Shown piece after piece: positions 9,540 to 19,059 of a stretch of DNA of 50,723 nucleotides. The translations under genes and the position numbers were made by a program. The stretch is from Chalara sp. BL73 (taxonomy: Eukaryota; Ascomycota; Leotiomycetes; Helotiales). The stretch is taken from assembly GCA_918026815.1 (NCBI GenBank), contig CAKJVC010000204.1, positions 1 through 50,723 of the forward strand, written 5' to 3'. Every line of letters begins with the position of its first letter. Within the stretch, counting starts at the first letter, position 1. The notes under the pieces are model-generated. The model had not been told where the DNA came from. It did no database searches and worked only from the letters and a program-made list of their open reading frames with translations.

Positions 9540-11156
9540 CTACCATCTTTCTCGCATGCGATCCTTCAAGCGTAGCCGCTCCATCTTGCTGCCAACACTA
9601 CTCACGCTATCACTCGGTGCCACACTGGCGGCATAGCCACCAACCTCACTTTGTGGCAGGGGCACATTGCGTGCGCTGACAACGCTCATCGGCAACGGCA
9701 CATTCCTTGCGCTGATTACACTTCTTCGTTCCCTCTCTGGCTCATCAACATAGTCCCTGTCCACTCTGCTCCCTCGATCGCTTTTCTTAGAGCGACGCAC
9801 AGTGTGTTCACTGCCGGAGCTACTTGCTCGACTGCGCGGACTCTCGGCGACAACGTAGCGGACTTTCTGGGGTTCTTGTTGGTACCGCGAGCCGGAGGTT
9901 CGATTCGTATGGTGTGAGCGAGCACTGACGTAGCTTTCCGTCTTACGACTTCCATGATAGCTCTTCTTATCTTCCCTTTCATCACCTGCATCCCGTCTGC
10001 TCACATGACTTCGTTCCTCTCCTTCCCTTCTACTCACATGACTTCTCTCTTCTCCATCCCGCCTACTTACATGACTCCTGTGACTTCGATGACTCTTGTG
10101 ACTTCTATGACTCCGATGACTGACGTGGCTTTTTGGGCTTTCCTCAATCACTGTAACTTCATCCCTATCGCCTTCTCTTTCGGGAGTTCTACTCCTGTCC
10201 CTTTCTTCCATAGTGATAGGATCATCTACATCAGCGACTTCTTGAATCCTTGCCATGGGTGGAGGCGCAGCTGCGATAGTGTATTGAGCAACATAACCCG
10301 CGCCTTCTTCCGGTCTCGCAAAGTAACTTCTTGCGGGGCGCCTCTCAACAACAGGACTTTCATACATATCATAGCTTGCTCTTCGCGTAGGAGCCGCGGG
10401 TGCTACGGGCGCTACGGGCGCTACAGGTGCGGTAAATGTAGAATCTCTAGAGGATGAGTCTGTAGAAGACACCATAGCATAAGCAACAGCCGCGCCAGCA
10501 GCAGCGCCAAGCAACGTACCCACGAGCTTCATTCCTGAGAACCCTCCCCCGGGCCTCTCATCGCTCGACCCAGGTCGGCGATAGGTTTCCGTTGTCACCG
10601 TATCTCTCCTTACAAGCCGCAGTGGTGGTTGCGAGACCGTGTAGGATTCTGCCTGGCGCTCTGCCGGCGATGGGACTGGGTCTGGCACCTCGGCCACACT
10701 GCGGGCAACATCTTCTTGCCACTCTAGAACGCGACGGGCTTCTTTAGGGGTACTTGCTGTGCTGATGGTTGGTCGCCGAGGAGTATAGATTGCTTCAAGC
10801 ATGTTTCCGTCCAGATCTCTCGCCCGAGCCTTTGTCTCTTCCCCGTCTTCTTTTATACTTGGGTCTCTCTGCCGGGCATTAGCCAATAGACTCTGCCTGT
10901 AGAATTCCTTAACCGACGCGGGCGACTGGGCGAGTAAGGTGATGTGGGAAGGTCTGCAAGGGACGACCGGGCTTTGCTGTAAGGAGAAGACAATCTGGGG
11001 TCCGAGATCAGAGATGTAGCCAAAGTGTAGACGAGCCGGAGAGTTGGAAAGGTAGAATAGTCCTAGGGACTGTGTGCAGGTGGCATAGAATGAGAAGGCG
11101 GATGGTAGATGGGAGACCTCGATTATAGGGAGAGGAGGAGGTGCGAGGGCGGTCAT
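9540..11156 (-). CDS. VOC (glyoxalase/dioxygenase-fold)-like domain protein with glycine-zipper and SHRSH repeat tail
   Basis: This is a 538-residue single-exon protein. Residues about 8-125 resemble a VOC (glyoxalase/bleomycin-resistance) domain: an EVSHLPSAFSFYATCTQSLG opening, KEFYRQSL in the middle and DLDGNMLEAIY near the end, where metal-binding VOC enzymes keep an acidic ligand. Residues about 205-230 (GMKLVGTLLGAAAGAAVAYAM) are a glycine- and alanine-rich segment like a glycine zipper. Residues about 335-400 are tandem SHRSHRSHKSH units followed by repeated SHVSRRDGEER blocks. The rest is disordered and rich in Arg, Ser and acidic residues. The enzymatic activity is unproven, since a full metal-ligand set could not be confirmed by eye. 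The repeats may make length vary between strains. The start at 11156 gives the complete VOC-like N terminus. Confidence 0.8.
   Translation of the reverse strand: MTALAPPPLPIIEVSHLPSAFSFYATCTQSLGLFYLSNSPARLHFGYISDLGPQIVFSLQQSPVVPCRPSHITLLAQSPASVKEFYRQSLLANARQRDPSIKEDGEETKARARDLDGNMLEAIYTPRRPTISTASTPKEARRVLEWQEDVARSVAEVPDPVPSPAERQAESYTVSQPPLRLVRRDTVTTETYRRPGSSDERPGGGFSGMKLVGTLLGAAAGAAVAYAMVSSTDSSSRDSTFTAPVAPVAPVAPAAPTRRASYDMYESPVVERRPARSYFARPEEGAGYVAQYTIAAAPPPMARIQEVADVDDPITMEERDRSRTPEREGDRDEVTVIEESPKSHVSHRSHRSHKSHRSHRSHVSRRDGEERSHVSRREGEERSHVSRRDAGDEREDKKSYHGSRKTESYVSARSHHTNRTSGSRYQQEPQKVRYVVAESPRSRASSSGSEHTVRRSKKSDRGSRVDRDYVDEPERERRSVISARNVPLPMSVVSARNVPLPQSEVGGYAASVAPSDSVSSVGSKMERLRLKDRMRERW
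10030..10130 (-). repeat. Coding repeat (SHRSH / SHKSH units) within the VOC-domain gene
   Basis: Near-identical 9-bp units encoding Ser-His-Arg or Ser-His-Lys alternate here (for example CGATGACTC on the plus strand), followed by longer repeats of SHVSRRDGEER. They stay in frame. Confidence 0.8.
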
Positions 11157-12744
11157 TCCTTTATTAGATGTGTTGGGGTTTGGCGTTGTGGTGCCTGAGG
11201 TGCCTCTGTTGCCTTTCGTAGGAAATGTGAATCAATGAGTAGGCAGACAGTCGAGTGGATCAACAACTCAGACGTGCTGACGGTATGCCCGCGTGGGGAA
11301 CAGATCTTGTGCTGAGACAATGCAGGTGAAGTAATGCGGGGGTTGTGCTTTTTTTCGACTGACTTGAAAAGATTTTTGGTGTAACGCAGTGAATTCTAGA
11401 AGAGCAAAGCAGAAACTAATGACTCAAAAGAATGATGTGAAAGCAGTAAAGAACAGAAACCATATATCGGTGGTCAAGAGGCTTAAGCCTGCACTGGCAG
11501 GTGATATTTGAGGCGAGAAAATGGTCAAACAAGTCATTGGCTCAGAAGGTGTCGTGATGCCTGGCCGCAGGTGACCCCTACGGCCACCAGTCATTTTTTA
11601 GTCATTGCAGGCCAGCCCGAGATCTGATAGAATGGCACAACATTAATCGCAGATATTGGGTAGAGATGCATCGTGGCCTGCTTGTCGTTTGAAGAATATG
11701 CGTCGCTGGCTTTGGCTTTGGATGCACTCATATTAAGCTGCCACGTTAGCAGCCGCAAATCAGAGCTGCAGATCTCCCGCTAGCTCCTATACGACCCTTA
11801 TAATTTTGTTGATTGGATACAAGGACTATCCACTCCGTTGCTATTGGAAAGGAGATAGGAAATCTGCAGGTCGTACTTCTTCGTTTGGGAAAATGAGTGG
11901 AATGCCACGGTTCGCCTCTCAAACGATTGGATTCGGAGCATTTATCTGCATCAAATAGGAACAGGTTCCCGCGATCCTTACGGCCAGGGCAAGCCAAGCA
12001 GGACACTTCATCCTGTGAAATAATGGAAATGAGGCGATCGCGTGCAACCTTCGGCTTTTCATTCGTGTCACTTTGACCTTATGGTCGTTGAATAAGTAGT
12101 TAGTGAGAAATAAATCCCTGACAAACGATAGCACCACGTAAAGTTGGGCGACGAGAATCTGGAATTTTTCAATGACGCCTCAAGCACTTTTGATTCTACA
12201 TGCTAGTGTAATCTTAGATGACTCCAGCGAGTCCCGTTCTGCTACCATTTGAAGTAACCATGTCCGAAATCGCGGCCCAACTCAAAAGATACATCGGAGT
12301 CGGTATCTGCAATAAGCAAAACGCCATCGTGATGCGTCAAAGAGCGAACCATAGACTGCCAGGGAATACTTACGATTCGGCCTGCTGCAGAAAGGGAAAG
12401 AAATGATGGAATGAAACAAAGGAGAAGTGGAACCAAGTTGAGTTGGTCCACAATAAAGACGACTAAAGCGTCTTGGATCTGATGTTGAACGCCTAGTTTT
12501 GTTGGTAAAACAGAGGACAGAGCCACACAGATTCCCAAGCCCGGCGACCGATGGCAGAGAAGACGATGTTGGTATCATAATCTCTTACCGCCAGTCCCGC
12601 TTTCACCTTGAAGATCGACCGGTTCTCCCAAGTTTCCTCCCAAGTTTCCTCCCAACCATGCTGTTCTCATTATCGAATCGCGCATTCGTCAAGGTCGTTG
12701 CCTGTATATCAGGCGACGTGGTGTAGAGGATGGTTCTGGGTGAC
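11157..12744. other. Intergenic region between VOC gene and Nep1
   Basis: I see no gene in this stretch. Near 12625-12655 there is a short direct repeat of the unit CCCAAGTTTCCT (about two copies), just downstream of the Nep1 stop. The end next to 11157 should contain the VOC gene promoter. Confidence 0.5.
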
Positions 12745-13539
12745 TTAGATGATGTCCCAAACATCCTCAGCGGCGTGGCAGAACTTGCTGCAGGCCACGC
12801 TCGCGGAGAGACTGAAGTTGCTGATGCCGATCTTCTCATCGACGAACTGATCTGCAAATGAATCCTCACCCTTAGCCATAGCTCCAACAAATACGCAAAT
12901 GCTCTCGTCAGGTCTCAAAGAGGAGATGTAAGCGCTTGGTCTCGTTAACGGGGCATCAAAGCTCAGTGTGACTTTCTTGCAGTTGGGAGGGAGGTGATCG
13001 GTGATTGGGTTTTGGACAACTTTGAGCAGCTTCTCTTGCGAGGCGACTGATCTAATTGACAAGCGGTGTAGCAATTGAACCATGAGACCGGCGAAACGCT
13101 TGAAGGTACGTGGGATTCTGACAGTTGGGCTAACTTCGATGAGAACACCTTTGGCAGTGTGGATGAAGATCTGCAGCTTGCCAGCCTTATTAATGGGAGA
13201 GTCGAGGAGAGTTAGGAGGCACTATAGTGGATTAGCTTTAGGATGTGCTGGAGTAGACGGGCGTCAAACCTGGTGGGTAATGTCAGGTCTAGCATCAGAA
13301 ATATCGCGGTTCATCTTGCGCATGACGCCAATGTGCTCATCGCTATTGAGTAATGAATACTTCTCATCGCGTGCACCTGGTCTGCCACCTGAGTGGGAAG
13401 ACTTATAGGTTTCGAGGCTGGCGTTGGAAAGAACAACTATGAGTCTCTGGGTGTTCTTGTCGGTAGAGGGAATTGGGACATGTTGCTCTGCAACCAGGTT
13501 TGGAAGTTCTGGCGGAGGGAGTGATTGTGTTCCTGCCAT
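12745..13539 (-). CDS. EMG1: Nep1/Emg1, 18S rRNA pseudouridine N1-methyltransferase
   Basis: Two exons, 13539-13270 and 13221-12745, separated by a 48-nt intron, give 248 residues; the yeast protein is about 250. Nep1 is a SPOUT-class methyltransferase that acts in the nucleolus on the 40S precursor. It methylates the pseudouridine that becomes the hypermodified m1acp3Psi of 18S rRNA and is needed for small-subunit assembly. The N-terminal [13 protein letters not shown] opens the fold. Downstream are [30 protein letters not shown] sequence (here [13 protein letters not shown]), then [22 protein letters not shown] and the [15 protein letters not shown] tail, all strongly conserved family blocks. 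Nothing is missing. The start at 13539 ([11 protein letters not shown]) sits just downstream of a pyrimidine-rich leader. Confidence 0.95.
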
Positions 13540-15152
13540 GGTGTATAGTTAGTTGAACTGCGTGCAATTATGTTGGATAATGTGTTTGTGCAGTTCTTTG
13601 CACCGAGGGCGAACGGAAGGTGAGTGGAGGAGAGATCGGGAGAAGCGTGTTTCAAGAACGAGGCTATCGCGCTACACGCGTGTCGCGCTTCACTCACTGA
13701 GTGAATGTATGTTGAGAGTAGCAAGGAAAGGGTTCCTGTTGTAGCCTTTCCCGTTTTTCTTTTATAAAGGTAGAAGCGAAGGGAGTTGGAAAACCCGAAC
13801 CCCGCCAAAAACCCTTACATAAAGGAAAACTGAACACCGAAAGGCCAACCACTTGGTTCTCACCCACACCACACCCACATCTCTACCCTGATTGTCTGTA
13901 TGCATTGCAATCGAAATATGACATTATTGAATGGGCCGACTTCCCGACCTCTCCATCGTCACCCACCCATCACCCTTTTTGTGAGGATAATGCATTGTGC
14001 AGTTTCTCTGGTGGAGGGGTAGCGGTCGGCCAAGGCGCGATCGAGCAAAAGAAACTTCCCTGCCATTTCGGCTCAAGTGAAATTGTTCCAACACCACACA
14101 AATCCGACAAGATTTAGGCCCGAATGTCCAGTGAATGAACAATTCAAAGTAAAGATTGACGGAAGGGAAAGATAACTAAGCGAGGGGAGGAGGACTGACT
14201 TTGCCGCTTTACTGAGCGAGGAATTGATTCTGGGGACGACATGATTCTGATGAGCTAAGGATCAGTCACTGGCGACGCTGCATATGATGTGGAGTCCGTT
14301 CTGAATAGGAAAGCGAGGGCGTACGAGGGATGAGGAAAGTAATTTCGATGGTGACCGTATTTCGTTCCTCGACAGAGCTGAGCTGCAAGCACCTGGAAGC
14401 TGTGTGGTGTAGGAGGAGAGCAGAGTGATGCCAATGATGGGTGTAAAGTAAATATTTGCAGATGAGGGGAGAGATTGGCAATGGCTTTTTGTTCCACTGG
14501 AAATTGATATAAATATATAGAAGATTAATGTTCGGGGAGGAATAAGATGGAGGAGGGGAGAGGTGGAAAGTAGTAGTTAAGAAGGGAATCAAATCTTAGG
14601 TGAGATACGAAATTCAGTGTTGAAGTAATGAGAAAAAAATATGGCGCGTCGTCCTCTCTCCTCTTTCCTCCGGTCTTGCCATTTCCATTTCCCTGCAGGC
14701 CGCCAAGAAACTTAATCGTTGCCAATTTTGCCCAATCGGACACCGACTTTGACGACACGTGACTATTTTGGCTTGTGTGGTTGAACTTGTTCCCCAGAAA
14801 GGGTTCATCTTCTCCGGATTGCTGACTGCATCCATTCATGTAAGACAGCCGGAATCTCGCGATACGGGGCCGCGAAGCTAATATTCGCTCACCGACAAAA
14901 TGCGAGCAATCAAGATCATAACCTGGGGTAAGGGAAGGGTGCTAAGAAGGGTGCTAAGTAGGGTGCTAAGAAGGGTGCTAAGAAGGGTACTAAGAAGGGT
15001 GCTAAGAAGGGTGTAGAATTATATCGATACTCGCGAAGTCCGAAGTCATCAAAGAGTCCGTTCGGAGCTACAGTATCTTGCACCGGAGGAAACGCGAACA
15101 TTCCTCCCGATGAATAAGTAATCGTTAGTGATATCCATGCTGCCGCATAAAC
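13540..15152. other. Intergenic region upstream of Nep1 and downstream of the permease
   Basis: The part next to 13540 should carry the Nep1 promoter. The rest has several open frames of 60-120 codons on the minus strand, but they overlap one another, are proline- and leucine-rich, and show no domain, so I do not call genes. A 12-bp minisatellite lies at about 14936-15013 and is listed separately. Confidence 0.5.
14936..15013. repeat. Minisatellite, 12-bp unit, about 6.5 copies
   Basis: The unit AAGGGTGCTAAG is repeated about six and a half times with only two visible variants (one T for A, one A for G). It lies in non-coding DNA about 140 bp downstream of the permease stop codon. The 12-bp period keeps frame, so the minus strand reads as a short Leu-Ala-Pro-Phe repeat; I regard that as a by-product. 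Confidence 0.9.
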
Positions 15153-17555
15153 TTATTCCTCCTCTTCCCTGCCCTCACTGTTTGGGACCACGTGCAACAG
15201 TTCTTGTGTTCGTGGTCCGGTATAAGTATTCCTTGCTCCTGCCCACCACCAACCCAGGCTGAATAGCGCAATGAAGCCGCCTACGGCCACCGCGTAGTTC
15301 ATATTGACCGCCGTGACCGGTCTTACGGTTGGGAAGAGAAGCACCACGGAAATGAAGAATACCCAGGTACACGTGATCAAGTTAAGGGGCTTTTGCCACT
15401 TACCAAGTGTGTAAGGACCAGGGCGGAAGGTAATGCGGTGAGCGTAAACATTGCGAGCCAGGATGACCGCCGCGTAGGATATATCGAGGGCTGGAGCGGT
15501 GATGTTGAAGATTGCGACGATGGTCTGTGTGCCTGGATGTCATTTTAGTCTTGGTTGTAAAGGTGCGGTCGAGGCTACATACTGCCAATGCCGATGAGAT
15601 TTAAAGCAATGGAAAAGAAAACAATCAGCCACACCGCATTTACTGGGGTGCGAGTTCTTTCGTTGATCTTTGACCAGACACTAGAATCGACGTTAACAGG
15701 CCAGCCCGACCCCGCAAGGTTAAATCCATGTACCTTGAGAATGGCAAAGCGCCATCTCTCGCGAAAGCATATGCCATTCTGGTATCAGCCAGCATAGCTG
15801 AACAGCCAGTAAAGAATTGTACCAGGATGACGAAGAACCACATTATGGTGCCGCCAGTCTTCCCAGCTGCATTGAGAAAGATTTGTGCTGCAGGTAGGCC
15901 AGTGGGACTATAAACAACTGCATCTAGATCGTTGATACAGAAGCAGAAGGTTATGGTCAGGATCCAGCCAAGACAGCCTACGTGGGATATGAGTCAGTAA
16001 TGCATACCCTTCAACAGAAATGAAGTTTAATAGGTACGTACCGGATATAGTCACAGCCCACCGAATAGCCATCGGCCCTCTAATTGCTGCATTATGAGTC
16101 TCCTCTGCCATATGAGTCGTACCATCATAATCTGTCATAACCCAAGCGACGGAGAGAAAACTCAGCAGAAAGGAGAATCCTACTCCCCAACCAGAGCCAT
16201 TAGTGAACTCAGTAAACACCCACTTCGCATTTGCCTTGTTAGGGGTAAGAATCAGGAGGGCAACGCACACAGCGAGTGTTGCAAGGACGTTGATTGGTGC
16301 AAACCAAATCACGATTTCATGAAGAGATTTAGTTGTGAGCGAACAAACGATGCCAAAGACAATGAGGAATACCTAATAGAAATTGTTAGAGATGCAAGTA
16401 ACAAGATTTCTAGTCCAGGTCGTCGTCGCTAGCCCCGTTCGAATTTTGGAATCTGATAATACATGAAGACTGTCTGTGATAAAAAACACTTACGATAGCA
16501 AGCAAGACGATTTGTAAGGGGGTTCTGCCAATTAGTTATGATAGTCAATCAAGAGTATAAGATTAATGCTTACGGTGAGTAGGAATATGATATTCCGTCG
16601 AATTTTGAATTCATGCTAGCTGCTGCCAATACCATCTGCGACACGGTGTAACCTAGACTTGCCTGACAGTGAGCATAGTATTAGTAGCATTCGTTATACA
16701 ACTCCCCTTTTACACTCGAGTGGGTAGACTTACAACGCCGGCCGTCTGACCCAGTAAATTGCACCACCTGTCGTGCGTGTTATTAGCTAATTTAACTCCT
16801 AGTTACTCAAAAATCATTCTGCAGTAGAAATTTTGCTAACAATATACTCTTGTTCTACCCCCAATACACTTATGAGACACCAGACATAGGAATTGGGCTC
16901 GCGAGAATCTCAGACTTACCCAATCACCCAGGACCAGATTGCGGCGTGCTCATAGGGTACAACGTTCTTTGTGACAAAGTACACTATTCGAACCTGAAGT
17001 CAGACATCGAGCGTATAATAATAGGGCTGCCGGTGAGATTGTTGGATCTCGATGCCAATGAAGCAGTGTCTTGTCATTTCAAAAGTGGTAGCTCGGCTGG
17101 TAGAAGAGACTTACTGCCCCCAGCGGTGGGATATGCGGACACAAGTTCAGCAACTATAACGGTTAGCTATTGTCTCGCCCCAGAAGAGCACTAGTACCAG
17201 ATGCTGAAATAATACTGGCCATTATAGACCCGATAAACCATGCCCAAACTGCAGATGCCGGGCCGCCTAGGCTCAATGGCACTCCAAAAGTCGCAGGCAT
17301 TGAGCCTAGAACACCAAGCACGGAGACTGCATATGATATAGTTGACCATTTTGTGAAGTGGCGACTCAAGTCCTACCCCTGTTAGGAAGATCGCTGAGAA
17401 ACTCTGGCGATACTAACCTGGTTATAACCAATCTGGGCGAGCAGCCTCTCATCATCGTCTTCAATGGTGGCCATTGCCCTTTGGAGAGGCCCGCCTTCTT
17501 TGCTTGGAGCTCGAGCGGTTTGTGCTGTCCCGGATATATCATCTGTTGACGCCAT
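15153..17555 (-). CDS. APC-superfamily amino acid/choline/GABA-type permease, eleven exons
   Basis: Inferred exons on the minus strand are 17555-17418, 17372-17198, 17153-17115, 16983-16920, 16767-16734, 16662-16574, 16524-16494, 16372-16042, 15977-15734, 15680-15583 and 15532-15153. They total 1623 nt, an exact 540-residue frame. The protein starts with a polar cytosolic tail ending in DDDERLLAQIGY, then RHFTKWSTISYAVSVLG opens the first membrane span, as in fungal Hnm1/Uga4-type carriers. Conserved family stretches follow: AELVSAYPTAGG, WVMTDYDGTTHMAEETHNA, and MLADTRMAYAFARDGALPFS. About twelve membrane helices are expected. It should be a proton-coupled plasma-membrane transporter; choline, GABA or another amine or amino acid is possible and I cannot choose. 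Several exons are only 31-64 nt. Confidence 0.92.
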
Positions 17556-19059
17556 AATGTAAGTGCAAGCTGGATTTCTTGGGATGCAAACCAGCCAGAG
17601 AGAAGTCTCGACTGTAATTCAGGGACGAAGCCGAAAGCAGAGGAGCAAGCAATTGTATAAGATGGCCACTTGCCTGGAATCTAACTTCAGAACGGGAGAC
17701 TTCCAAGAGTTCTGACTCCCAATAGGGCGAATTCCAGTGTAGTGTGATCAAAATAAAATGTGACGCTATGGTTAAGCTGCAGGGCTGACTGTTTGGATGG
17801 CTTCAATGGCCAAGTACAATTCGCTCGCCCGTCAGGTCGGCCTGACTTGAGGGTATACCGGTAAGAGCGGGTGGTGTAATGAAATGTGCTCTAGAAAATT
17901 GAGCCCAATGATGATATTATCAAGAGCAGGGTCTACTCTGTGGGGACAATTCGAGGTTGGTGAGAAATCTGACAGCTCATCTGTCCATCAGGAAGAGTAA
18001 TTTGAATGCTGGAGATGATTCGAAAGCTAAGTGCACTGGATTACCTCAGCACGGAGGATTGTGGTTTTATTGCATATAGATTATAATGAATGACGGCATA
18101 CAGCGATTTAGGAATTGCAACACGAACAGAGGGGGATGCTGAGCATAAAAGCACAAATGATGAGTAAGGTTGGAGGTTGCAAGTTGGATTGGATCATCAA
18201 TCTGATTTGTTTGGTTGTTTCAGACACGCCATATTGTTCCCGTTAAAGGAACTTGGCCCGGGCCGTGGAGCATCCCTCCCGGCCGTTGCAAGGACAGCGG
18301 TCGGAGGCTTGATGGACCATCGAATTGAATCTTCACCAGCAGTCAGTTTCACTGAAAGCAGGCGCAAAAAGATTCCATGGGTGTCCTTTGCCAACATTGA
18401 CAGGACTACCAGCGGACTGGTTTTTGGATCGCGGAATGCAGCCATAGACGCATGATAAAGCACATCTTAAGAACAACTGATTCACCCTCGACTGGAGAAT
18501 AGGAAATACCTTCGGGGGTGGTCAATCGAATGCATCGCGATAATGCTTACTTCATAGGGCTACGTAGATGGTAAGGAGAGAAAGGCAGATGCCACAGAAC
18601 ATACCAACTTTCTTCTCTTCAAGTTGCGAATGATGTTGGGGGAGGAATAGCCTTTGAGGTCACAGGGCGTCACCTTTTAAGCCCTGAAGCTAGTGCTTGA
18701 GCCCTGGGCATATTGGTGGTATTCAATCGAGGTTCTCGCTGTTTGTGGAATAGTTCTTTTAGCACAGTGAAAGAAATAGTAGAGAGAAGAAAAGAGAGGG
18801 ATGGATGGAGCATGGAGCAAACCCAATTGGGTCTCTTGGTGGCCGAAGGTAGCCTGCCTTATCTAAGCTCGGTTAATCGCCAGCACTTTGGATCCCTGCT
18901 CAACCCGAAACCGTCAACGTCGTGTTGAACTTCCCAGAACTAGCATATAATCTGGCTTAGCTGACCAGAGGTTTGGTTCTAGCCTCTACTAATCCGCCTT
19001 GTTTCTATGTTGCGATCAGAAGCAACAAACTATATCTCAACTAACCCATCTTAGCAAAG
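17556..19059. promoter_or_regulatory. Divergent intergenic region between permease and histidine kinase
   Basis: About 1.5 kb separates the permease start from the likely kinase start, so both promoters should be here. Short open frames at 18177-18463 on both strands overlap each other and have no recognisable content. No specific site could be assigned. Confidence 0.45.

Noticed and set aside
9954..10457. 167-codon plus-strand frame
   Set aside because: It is the antisense of the repeat-rich part of the VOC-domain gene; the repeats keep the opposite strand open.
13437..13808. 123-codon minus-strand frame overlapping the Nep1 start
   Set aside because: It is in another frame over the first exon and promoter of Nep1, with no domain.
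14255..14839. Overlapping minus-strand frames of about 70-110 codons
   Set aside because: They overlap each other, are of low complexity, and show no domain or splice support.
14916..15101. Minus-strand frame with LAPF tetrapeptide repeats
   Set aside because: It is the translation of the 12-bp minisatellite; the period of 12 keeps any frame open.
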